DNA of 64,000 bases from Prorocentrum cordatum (lineage: Eukaryota > Sar > Dinophyceae > Prorocentrales > Prorocentraceae). The DNA lies in assembly GCA_963575745.1 (NCBI GenBank), contig CAUYUJ010014263.1:1-64000 (forward strand). Direction: 5' to 3'. This document shows, piece after piece, positions 10,863 through 19,829 of this stretch; positions within the stretch are counted from its first letter, which is position 1; each line of letters begins with the position of its first letter. The position numbers were made by a program, and so were the translations under genes. Under the pieces are notes generated by a model. The model was not told the DNA's origin, searched no databases, and worked only from the letters and a program-made list of their open reading frames with translations.

Positions 10863-11303
10863 GGAGCTGGGCGCCGGTCAAGTAGGATTATATGAGAGCT
10901 GGGCTCAGCCCTAGTAGAATTATGCCAGAGCTGGACGCAGCTCTAGTTGGATTCTATGAGAGCTGGACGCAGCTCTAGTAGGATGCTGTGAGAGCTGGAC
11001 GCAGCTCTTAGTAGGATGCAGCAGCCCTAGTAGGATTCTTGAGAGCTGGACGCAGCTTTCGTAGGATCCCGTGAGAGTTGGACGGGACTATTGCAAGATT
11101 GTGTTAGAATTGGACGCAGCACTAGACTAGTTGGACTCTATGAGATCTGGACGCAGCTCTAGTAGGATCCTATTCAAGCTGGACGCCAATCTGGTAAGAC
11201 TTTATAAGAGCTGGTTGAAGGTCCAACAGGATTCGATTAGAGCTGGGCGCAGCTTTAATAGGATTCGATGTGAGCTGGACGCAGCTTTACTAGGATCCCA
11301 TGA
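10863..11303 (+). repeat. 32-bp minisatellite array, second part
   Basis: The same units as 8161-9961 resume in the same orientation (GCTGGACGCAGCTCTAGTAG) and end near 11303. Confidence 0.9.
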
Positions 11304-11428
11304 AAATCCAAACGGGGCCCCAAAGGTCCCCTTTAGGTTTTCACCCATTTGGGCCACCCCCCATGGCCACCCGCCCGAGCTACGAAGGCGCCTCCTTCTT
11401 CCCTCGTTGCCCCCCGGCCACGCGCAGA

Positions 11429-11565
11429 GGGGGGTAGAGGGAAGGGGGAAGGCTTCTTAGAAACACCCCTGCTTCTTAGAAGTCGCGGGCCTGGTCTGCA
11501 GATGTAAGGCCGGCACCTTCTTAGAGGCAGCTTCCGAAGAAGCCTTCCCCCCTCCCTCCACCCCC
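11429..11565. repeat. Palindromic element, family P copy 1
   Basis: Left arm GGGTAGAGGGAAGGGGGAAG then GCTTCTTAGAA; right arm is the inverse (TTCCGAAGAAGCCTTCCCCC then CTCCCTCCACCC). Half copies with the same GGCTTTCTTAG core are at 11877-11950 and 31440-31535. Confidence 0.65.
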
Positions 11566-11756
11566 GTCCGCGCGCCGCCAACCATTGCCAGCCACCCGCC
11601 CGAGCTGGGAAGGCGCCTCCTTTTGCTTTCGCTGCCCCCCCATTTCCCGGTCCCTGCCGCGGCGCCGGAGGCTCTGAACCGCAGAGCCGGTACGTCGAGA
11701 TCTTCCTCTTCTCGGAGAGGCCCGCGCCTCCGCCCCCTCTCTTCAGCGCCTCCTCG

Positions 11757-12066
11757 TCCTCCTCCTCCCCCTCCCTTTCCTCGTCCTCCTCCTCCTCCTC
11801 CTTGTCCTCTTCCGCCTCCTCCTCCTCCTCCTCCTCCTCCTCCTCCTCCTCCTCCTCTTTGCAGTGCGGCGCGCAGAGGGGGGTAGAGGGAAAGGGAAGG
11901 CTTTCTAGGAGGCTGGTTCTTAGAAGGCGCCTGCCTTACATCTACATCCTCGTCCTCCTCCTCCTCCTCCTCTCTCCCTCCTCCTCCTCTCCTCCTCCTC
12001 CTTCCTCCTCCCTCCTCCTCCTCCTCCTCCTCCTCCTCCTCCTCCTCCTCCTCCTCCTCCTCCCAG
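11757..12066 (+). repeat. (CCT)n tracts with a family-P half copy
   Basis: CCTCCTCCT runs at 11757-11860 and 11948-12066, separated by 11877-11947, which repeats the GGGGGGTAGAGGGAAAGGGA region of family P. Proline- and serine-rich frames are artefacts. Confidence 0.9.
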
Positions 12067-12198
12067 CCCTCCCTCCTACGGCGTCGTCGCCACCCTCCTC
12101 AGCTGCGGGGCAAGCAGACATCCTCCGCCTACACTGCTTGGGAGGTCGCGAGAAGATGCGCGCGGACTTTCTAAGCGAGATCCGTACGAGGTTCAAGC

Positions 12199-12310
12199 AC
12201 GCGTGTCCCCCTACAGGCCGATTCCGGACGAAAAATCAAAATCCAGAGAATATTCAGAAAACCTGACTACTTTTGAATATTCTTCCTGTAGAGGGACAGG
12301 CCCGACTTAC
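12199..12310. repeat. MITE-like element, family A copy 2
   Basis: CGTGTCCCCCTACAGG at the left, inner CGGACGAAAAATCAAAATCC, and right end CCTGTAGAGGGACAGGCCCG then ACTTAC. Shorter than other copies, so internally deleted. Confidence 0.75.
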
Positions 12311-12694
12311 AGCACGCGGTGTTTGATTCCTCAGCTGCGCGAACGTTCGGGTCACAGAGGTGGTGCGGCGTGCGTGGCGGGCCGAGGAGTTGATGCGAGA
12401 CTGCATCCATCACAGGATCCGAAGGGAGGGCCGTACAGTCGGGGCGCTGAAGAAGGAACCCTTTTCGTTGGGGAGGGGCTCCGCGTTCCTTAAGTGTTTC
12501 ACAGCTTGCCTCAGGCTTTCCTTATGTTTTCGACAGGAAATCGAAGGTTAACTTATGGAAACAAAGGGCCTCGTTCCTTACTGCGAAGGCCATACGGCCG
12601 GTGCCGCCGACCCTGAAGACGAAGCTGTCTGTGACGCCGTGAAGGTCGAAACGTCGTATATGCTAGAAATGTAAGTTCCCGATGGAAAAGTAAT
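12311..12694. other. Unassigned
   Basis: Moderate-GC DNA; short plus frames of 63-96 codons only. Nothing recognised. Confidence 0.4.
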
Positions 12695-13003
12695 GAGTGT
12701 GACCTCTTGGGCCCTTCTTGGGGGTGCTCTTAGAGGGGGCCTGGGACGTCTTGGAGGCTTCTTGGACGGTCTTGGGGCTATCTTGGGCGTCTTCGGCCGA
12801 TCTTTGGGCGACTCGGGGCACTCTTGGGCCGTCTCGGGGGCCATCTTGGGCATTTGGACCTCATTTGGAGTGTTTTCGAGGTTTCGAGGCCGCCCCAAGG
12901 AAAAACGAATCTGAATCTGCCCCCCCCCCACCCCACCCCCCCCCCAAACCCCCAACTTCCCCCGGGACCCCCCCCCCCAGGACCCCCCCCCCCCTGGGGA
13001 AGG
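12695..13003 (+). repeat. Family H degenerate repeat and C-runs
   Basis: CTTGGGxGxCTCTT-type units to about 12865, then homopolymeric C/A-C runs at 12918-13003 (CCCCCCCC blocks). Confidence 0.7.
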
Positions 13004-13314
13004 GATCAAAGGGAAGGAGCTTCCCTTCGAATCGACAACGGCATGACGGCAGGAGGGTACGTCCCAAAAAGAAAAAAGGGGGAAGGAAGAATGAGGGCGG
13101 CGAGGAACGGACGAGGAAGCCCCTCGCACACGCCAGCAGGGTCGGCGGATTTAGGGTTCCTTAGGGCAACGCCCCGACTGTAGTGAAAAAAACGCCGAGC
13201 CTGCCCTCCGCCGGGTTCTGCACATATTGACCGGCAGGGTCCGCGACGTGCCAACTTCGACGAGAGGCGAGGCGGCCTGCGCTCAGGCAGCTGGAGTGCC
13301 TGCCCACGTCTTCT

Positions 13315-13523
13315 CTCAGGGGGGGGAAAAACACACACACACACACAGACACACAGACACACAGACTCACAGACACAACTCATCGCCGATTTCCGAGAAA
13401 AATATGGGAAAATATGGGAAGCGGGGGGGAAAACAAAAACCCAAAAAATCTGCGAACATATGGGGGATCCTGTTATTTGTGTGTGCGTATTTGTATTTGT
13501 GTGTCCCAGGGCCCCTTCATTCT
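13315..13523. repeat. Dispersed repeat, family F copy 1
   Basis: AGGGGGGGAAAAACACACAC, then AATATGGGAAAATATGGGAA and ACAAAAACCC inside, and GTGTGTCCCAGGGCCCCTTC at the end. Close copies at 46166 and 52080, a diverged one at 46850. A (CA)n expansion near 13333 is private to this copy. Confidence 0.8.
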
Positions 13524-13775
13524 CGTCCGTCGCCTGCGATCTTTCACCAGGCCGTCTGTCCGGGCACCAAAGCGCTTCGAGGCGTCGTCGCTTATGTTGG
13601 GGACTCTCCTTCCTGGCGCACCGTGTGCCATACCACCGCGGTCCGCGGTCTGGCACACGGCTCTTCCTCTGGCCCGACCGGTGGGCTTCCTGAGCCTGGA
13701 CGGGCAGGCTGCGACGGATGGCTCTGCCCGCGAGGATGGCCAGGCGGGCTTATTTGGCCCGCGCCGTCCGGCTGA
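13524..13775. other. Unassigned
   Basis: GC-rich spacer between a family F and a family C copy; open frames on both strands, none supported. Confidence 0.4.
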
Positions 13776-13989
13776 CAAGCAGTGGCGAAGCGTCTTCGAT
13801 CGTCTATAGCCCTACCAAACAATGTTCTGAGAACCTTTTGTGGTGTCCACGAAATGTTCTTAGAACATTTCTGGCGGAGTCTGTCTTGTTTTATCACATC
13901 GGGTGTTTTGGTTCTTACAACATTTTTGGGTTCTAAGAACATTTCGTGGTAGGATGATAGAAATGCCGGAACGGTCTCAACCGGCTGAC
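13776..13989. repeat. Dispersed element, family C copy 1
   Basis: Begins AAGCAGTGGCGAAGCGTC, contains the palindrome AATGTTCTTAGAACATT and CACATCGGG, and ends near GGAACGGTCTCAACC. Copies at 16503, 62099 and 63272; the other ends read GGGACGGTCGGTCCCTGC. Confidence 0.8.
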
Positions 13990-14497
13990 TGGACCCGCCG
14001 CGGTCGCATGGATCATTTTCTTTTCGATGCACGTCCATGCGAGGCCGCTGAGCCTTGGAAGCTCTGCCCCCCCCCCCCCCCGACCGACGCTTCAGCCTGA
14101 GACAGGGGAGGTTTCAAATTGAAGAGGGCCCAATTCCAGGTAACCCAAGCCGCCTCAGATAATCAAACAAGCCAAACTGGATTTGAAAAGGGGCGATCTC
14201 AATTGGAAGGACTGCTTTTAATTTGAAACGCCGCCGATGTCAAATGAAACAGGGGCCCCTGGTGGCCCCATTTTGCGGGGGTCATCTTATTTTCACCTAA
14301 GTATTCTAATACATTTCGTTGCCGCTTGGCTTGGCGTCATGGGTCGGGCCACCTCGCCAAGCTCGCACTCTTCGCTTCAGGGTCGACGCTGCTCCCAGCG
14401 GTTACGAGAGCATCGTTTGACTCAGGCTCTGAGCGCATGTTTGAAGTATCGGAATGATTTGTGCGATGATTCTTATCAAAAAAGGCGGGGGGCTACA
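13990..14497. other. Unassigned 0.5 kb
   Basis: Lower GC; short repeats of TTTCAAATTGAAG/CTCAATTGGAAG type at 14105-14245. No gene supported. Confidence 0.4.
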
Positions 14498-14602
14498 TTA
14501 GGGCATCGGGCTTCAGATCCCCGCGCTTCAGGGTTTAGGCTTTAGGCTTTAGGCTTTAGGCTTTAGGCTTTACTAGGGCATCGGGTTTCAGATCCCCGCG
14601 CG
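14498..14602 (+). repeat. (TTTAGGC)5 telomere-like heptamers between direct repeats
   Basis: Five TTTAGGC units fill 14534-14568, followed by TTTA. They are bracketed by two copies of TAGGGCATCGGG-(C/T)TTCAGATC beginning near 14499 and 14574. The unit is one base from the plant/algal TTTAGGG telomere motif, so it could be an interstitial telomere-derived insertion or a simple microsatellite. Confidence 0.8.
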
Positions 14603-15124
14603 TCTGCTGGAGGCGTTGGGCCCCCCACAGCACTTAGGAGAGGACTTGCCACGTTCTGTGCGGGCTCGATGCCGACGCGCGACGCGTCGGCATGCCTACT
14701 CGCGGACACTGGCTCTACGGGCGGCCCGGATTGGCAGGTCGACCCTGCCAGATCAACGTGGCCCTCGGAGGGGTCTTGTGTCCTCTCGCGTGTCCTCTCC
14801 AATCAAGTCCGACTGCACCCTCGCCGCAGCACGCATTGCAGCACGCTCCCGCGGGAGCGCGGACTCGTCTGTGCCAAGTTCCCAGCTCTGATCACCACGA
14901 AGTGCGACGCGGCACGCAACTACCTGGCAGGGTGCCCCCCGCAGGATCGCTCTCCTTGACCTCCTCAGTGAACCGACCGGTGCGACCGCCAATCCCGCTG
15001 GAAACTCGACCATGGAGTTCGCGCATCGGTTAAACGCCTCGGCCGTCTTTGAGCAAAGGGTCACCAAGGAATTTTGCGCGCCTGGGCGGATCAGGAATTC
15101 CCGCCAGGTGCTCCATAATAGTCG
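14603..15124. other. Unassigned 0.5 kb
   Basis: GC-rich, several frames of 80-113 codons, no domain. Contains a local palindrome CGACGCGCGACGCGTCG near 14670. Confidence 0.4.
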
Positions 15125-15285
15125 TAAGTCGGGCCTGTCCCTCTACTTGGGGAAGATCGAAAAACAGTCAACAAAATAGTCAGGGGACCATTTTTTGAGC
15201 ATTTCTTTTTACCACTTTGGAGTACTTTTTGGGTTTTTGTAATTTTTCGTCGAAAATTCCCCTGTAGGGGGACAGGCCTGAGTTA
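15125..15285. repeat. MITE-like element, family A copy 3
   Basis: Nearly complete: TAAGTCGGGCCTGTCCCTCT then AC; right end CCCCTGTAGGGGGACAGGCC then TGAGTTA. AT-rich middle with CATTTCTTTTTACCACTTTG. Confidence 0.85.
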
Positions 15286-15954
15286 ATAATAGTCCTCGCC
15301 CTCGTCCCCGCCTGCGAAGCAGCGCCAACTGACGTCCCCGCGATGCAGTGACATCGCCACGCCGCCCTGGTTTCACCGAGCGGCAACGGCACGTCCAAGG
15401 GCATCACGCACGAGACGTTTGATGCACTGCGACTTGTTCGGATTTCCTGGTGTCCATGGCAGGAGGCCAGTCTCAGTCCGGACCATCCTCCTTTGTGGTT
15501 GGCATGCGTAGTCCGGCCTCTCATCCTCCTCCTTCGCTTCCGTCCCACCTTCCTTGTGTACCGCCGTTGTTGTTCACGAGTCATCCGGCGCGCAGGCGAC
15601 GGGTACGCCCTGGCCCCTTGCGCAAGAAGAGAGACCATGCTCTCTTGTAGCACGGGCCCCCCTGCTTGTACCGTGCCTCTCTGTATTCCATACGCTTATA
15701 TACCCCTGAATTCGACATTGCTCGAAGATCCTCTTGTCTGCTGCATGGTGTGTTCTCTGGCCATTCCGCGGCCGCCGCCGCCTCCCGTCCCGCCCCTCTG
15801 GCGCCGCCGTAGTGCGCACGCACGCGCCCCGCCGCTGGCCCGACCGCTCGTTGGACCCAGCTCGCCGCAGACAGAAGGCACTGTGATCCCGTGTGGTCGT
15901 TTGGGGTTCTCATTCTGCCGATCGGCGCGGGCCTTTCCCCCCCCCCTGCCCCCT
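15286..15954. other. Unassigned 0.67 kb
   Basis: Open frames on both strands (15493-16149 plus, 15581-16426 minus) with low-complexity composition. No gene supported. Confidence 0.4.
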
Positions 15955-16145
15955 TGGCGTAGGTCTCGGCGGTTTGGGGCGCCTGTTTCGAGCAGGTGGG
16001 GTCTCCCCTCGCAGGACGCACTGTCGCAGGCAGTCGCACTGAGCAGATGTCCAGAGCCAGACCCCCCCCCCTCCCCCCCCCTTTTTCGCTCAATGCCGAA
16101 ACGCCGAAACAAGAAAACGCACGCTCACTATACGGTCGCACCGAA
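15955..16145. repeat. Dispersed repeat, family J copy 1
   Basis: GGGGCGCCTGTTTCGAGCAG, GGACGCACTG, then CAATGCCGAAACGCCGAAAC and ACGCTCACTAT. A parallel order of the same blocks occurs at 61878-62046. Confidence 0.65.
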
Positions 16146-16502
16146 GTAGAAGCTCGATGTCGGCTCGTTGAGGGTACCCTTGTGTTCTTCGTGCTTGTAG
16201 TATGTCCTTGCGCATCCTGAGGAAGAAGGGCACCCTCGGTGCTCTTATGGCTGTGCTGTAGCTGGCGGAGGGTTTCATGCTTGTGACGGATGTTTTGTGA
16301 TCGACAGGAGTACGGAAAGAATGGGTGCGATTCGGCGGCGAGCGAAGGGGAAGTGAGAGGGGACGGGCCTTCTCGGAAGGCTCGGGAGTCCCCTGGCCTT
16401 CCCAGAGGTTTCCTAGGCCTCCCCATGAAAGCACAGAAACCGTCTCGGAAGGCCCGAATGCTTTTGAGAAGTCCCGCCGCCTTCGGAGAAGGCTTCCTCC
16501 TT
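16146..16502. other. Unassigned
   Basis: Spacer with CCTTCCCAGAGGTTTCCTAG-like short repeats; nothing recognised. Confidence 0.4.
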
Positions 16503-16735
16503 CAAGCAGTGGCGAAGCGTCCCAGCTTGCCTATAGGCCCACCAAAGAATGTTCTGAGAAGTCTACGTAGTCAGCACGACATGGTCTTAGAACATGTCTG
16601 ATTGAAATCGCTCTGTTTTAACACATCGGGCCTGTGCTCTAAGAACACGGCTGTTGTTCCTGGAGCGTGTTGGGCTCCCGAGAGCATGTCGTGATGGGCC
16701 CGCAGGGATGCCGGGACGGTCGGCCCCTGCTCAGT
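16503..16735. repeat. Dispersed element, family C copy 2
   Basis: AAGCAGTGGCGAAGCGTCCC at the left, TCTTAGAACATG and CACATCGGGCC inside, and CCGGGACGGTCGGCCCCTGC then TCAGT at the right. Confidence 0.8.
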
Positions 16736-17540
16736 TCCTTCTCCTCTTCCCCCCTTCGCCCGTCGCCGAGACGGGCCGCACCGACCCTGCCCCGCCCGGC
16801 CCCTGCCGGGCCCGGGCTCGGCGCTCATCTGCTGCCGCCCCGCGGCAGCGCCGCGGGCCGCCGCCACGGCGCAGGGCCCCCCCCGCCTCCCCGGCCCGGC
16901 GCCCCCCGCCCCGGCCGAGGCTCGGCACGGTCGAAGTCATCGAGGATACAAGTCGGGTATGTCGGGGGCGGCAAAGAGGGGGGTGATGACTAGGGGGGGG
17001 GATATCATGGCGTGGGCCATGACATTTCCCCAGATTGCATGGCGCCTCTTCTTATTTCATTGCGTCCCTGGCGCCCCCGCTGGGCCGCGCACATGCCGCC
17101 GGTCATGGTTTGCACCCCCCCTCTTGGACACCCCCTTCTTGGCCGCTCCCGAGTTCGGGCGTCGAGACAGGCGTGACCTCAGCAGGCCTTGGCCCGCCTC
17201 CTCCCCTCGTGCGGATCCCCCCCCCGCCTCCCTCGTTCCCTTCCCCCTTCCGCCCGAGCCGGGGGCTGTCGCGGGTGCCTGCCGCCATGGCTGCACTGCG
17301 GGATGGACTGCTGCCTTGATGCTGCCGTCGATGCGATAGCATCTCGGGGAGGGGCCAATTGACGTCTGGGGCCGGACGGAGTCTGGCCAGGACCAGTGGT
17401 GGTGCGCAGCCGGCGTGTCAGCCGGCGGGTGGTGGGGTTCAGCGCAGATGGGGCTCAGCCAGAGCACCAGATCCTGCAGGATTGCCAGCCTGGCCCGTGA
17501 TGTAGCTTAACATTTCGGGTAATGGCCTATATCAAATACC
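16736..17540. other. Unassigned 0.8 kb, very GC-rich
   Basis: CCGCCC-rich block to about 16930, then mixed sequence. Open frames are uninformative. Confidence 0.4.
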
Positions 17541-17554
17541 GCTCTCATGTTGTA

Positions 17555-17697
17555 GCCACAAGCGTCTATAGATATTGTGACATATTGGGGGTGGTTTCAC
17601 GCATTCCTGGTGGATGCATCCATAGACAATGCTGCCGCTGTACTCGGCGAAGTACAATGCCGGAGAAGGGGTAGATCCGTCTACGGTGTTCCTGTCT
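17555..17697 (-). pseudogene. Coding remnant, copy L2
   Basis: Related to 148-432 on the same strand: read on the minus strand it gives NTVDGSTPSPALYFAEY and later CIHQECVKPPPICHN and RRLW, aligning with TVDG, SPAL, the Cys cluster and RRLW of the first copy. Only a fragment, and no frame is open past it. Same uncertain identity. Confidence 0.35.
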
Positions 17698-17985
17698 TAG
17701 AGCATGGAGGGGCAGAAAACGGTGACCGTGACTAAGACTGAACGCGGGAACGTCGTGTCGGTCACAGTCGATCTCGGTCAGCGTCAGTTCGTTGATCATC
17801 CTCGCAACTCGAAGACGGCCGCCATTGACCATGACCAAGATCGGCATCGACATGATCCAGCGACATTTTGGTCATGGCCCCTGTGTGTTTTCCCTCGAGA
17901 GCGCTGGGGCCCGAGCACGACCTCCGAAGGCCGAACGCACGGAGTCTCCAGCTTCGAACCTCGATCCTCGAATCTCGATCCCAGT

Positions 17986-18225
17986 CGATCCCCTCTCCTC
18001 CTCTTCCTTCTTCTCCTCCTCCTCCTCCTCCTTTTCCTCCTCCTCCTCCTCCTCCTTTTCTTCCTCCTCCTCCTCCTCCTCCCTTTCCTTCTCCTCCTCC
18101 TCCTCCTCCTCCTGTCCTCCTCTCCTCCTCCTCCTCCTCCCTCCCTTCCTTTCCTCCTCCTCCTCCTCCTCCTCCCTGTCCTCCTCCTCCTCCTCCCTTT
18201 CCTCCTCCTCCTCCTGCCAGGAGCA
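17986..18225 (+). repeat. (CCT)n microsatellite
   Basis: CTCCTCCTCC with TTTTC interruptions; ends in CCTCCTGCCAGG. Ser/Pro/Leu frames here are artefacts. Confidence 0.95.
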
Positions 18226-18413
18226 GGTCTCACATGGTGCCCCAACACCTGGACTCTCGTCACGGCACGAGCCTGCCGCCCGTGGGCGGCAAGAGCGTAC
18301 ATCCTATACGGGGCGCCGTCTCGCGGCTGCCCCGCGCGGAACGCGCCCGTGCGACCGAGCTCCCCCGGGGATCGCGCCCCTGGAGTCCAGACCGTAAGTC
18401 AGAGAGGGACATC

Positions 18414-18620
18414 GGGGAACGAAGATTGGCAGAAGCATGAAAACTCTGAGGCCCGCGCGGCTTTCTCGGATCGGCGCTGGACCCCCTTGGCGGCGCCTCC
18501 GGCGCCGCCCCTTGCGCGCTCCGCGCGCCAGGGAGGGGGGAAAGGGGGGGGGTCCAGTGCGGATCCAAGAAATCCGCGCGGACCTTCTAGTTTTTATGTT
18601 TATGTCATTCTTCGTTCCCC
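18414..18620. repeat. Palindromic element, family B copy 1
   Basis: GGGGAACGAAGATTGGCAGA at the left and the inverse GTCATTCTTCGTTCCCC at the right. Further in are CCGCGCGG with GGATCGGCGCTGG, then the central palindromes GGCGGCGCCTCCGGCGCCGC and GCGCGCTCCGCGCGCCAGGG. The two halves should pair almost end to end. Confidence 0.85.
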
Positions 18621-18762
18621 GAGGAAAAGCTACCCATGCCGCTACCATTCGGCCGTTTTCCCTTTTTTCGGCCTCCTGGGGAGGCCCTCGTCGCCACCGC
18701 TTGATTCGCCTCGAAATCCTGCTCAGAACGCGCCCTGGGAGAGGTAAGGGCGTGGACCTAGG

Positions 18763-18990
18763 CCTCCTACATGGGTTCCGAGTTGATGATGTCGGAGGAT
18801 CGCGCCACATCGCCGATGCATCGGCGATGCTGCTCGATGTGAAGCCCGTTCTCCTCCACGTCGACGTCGCCCACGAATCGCCAACATCGACGATGCATCG
18901 CTGGTGCATCGCCGGTGCATCGGCGATGCGGCGCGATCCTCCGACCGCACCTACTCGGACCCCATCCACGAGGCCTCTATGGGAGGGCAG
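18763..18990. repeat. GATGCATC-rich dispersed repeat (family I)
   Basis: ATGGGTTCCGAGTTGATGAT, CGCCACATCGCCGATGCATC, GCTGCTCGATGTGAAGCCCG, many GATGCATCG motifs, and at the end CGATCCTCCGACC and CTATGGGAGGGCAGGAGG. The same blocks in the same order occur at 31640-32178. Confidence 0.7.
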
Positions 18991-18995
18991 GAGGG

Positions 18996-18996
<1 letters not shown>

Positions 18997-19079
<83 letters not shown>

Positions 19080-19705
19080 GGATGAGGAGGAGAGAGGAGG
19101 AGGAGGAGGAGGGAGGAGGAGGAGAGGAGGAGGAGGAGGAGGAGGAGGAGGAGGAGGATGGGATGGGATGAGGATGAGGATGAGGATGAGGATGAGGATG
19201 AGGATGAGGATGAGGAGGAGAGAGGACGATGAGGACGATGAGGATGAGGAGGAAGGAGGAGGAGGAGGAGGAGAGGAGGAGGAGAGGAGGAGGAGGTGGA
19301 GGAGGAGAGGAGGAGGAGGAGGGTTGAGGAGGAGGGGAGGAGGAGGAGGAGGGAGGGAGGAGGAGGGGGAGGAGGAGGAGGACGATGAAGAGGAGGAGGC
19401 GGAAAAAGGAGGAGGAGGAGGAGGAGGAAGGGGGGGAGGAGGAGAAGAGGAGGAGGAGCAGGAGGACGGGAAGGAGGAGGAGAGGAGGAGGAGGAGGAAG
19501 AGGAGGAGGCGGAGAAGGAGGAGGAGGAGGAGGAGGAGGAGGATAGGAGAGGAGGAGAAGATGAGGAGGAGGAGGAGGAGGAGGGAGGCGGAGGAGGGAA
19601 AGGGGGAGGAGAGGAGGAGGAGAGGAGGAGGAGGAGGAGGAGGAGGAGGAGGCGGAGGCGGAGGCGGAGGCGGAGGAGGAGGAGGAGGAGGAGGAGGAGA
19701 AAGAG
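18997..19705 (+). repeat. (GAT)n then (GGA)n tract
   Basis: GATGATGAT to 19080, GAGGATGAGGAT near 19165-19210, then purine-only GGAGGAG to 19705. Includes GAGGAGGCGGAAAAAGGAGG near 19395, also present near 22615. It is the downstream flank of the spliced-leader gene at 19830-21602. Confidence 0.95.
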
Positions 19706-19829
19706 GAGTTATGCAGGCGGGGCCGAAGGCGCGCGACGAAGGCGGCAGCGCGGACGGACTCAGGCGACGAGGCCCGACTTGTTGAGCTCGAGCACATCCG
19801 ACGGACCGAAAACACGATGGCGGAGTGCG

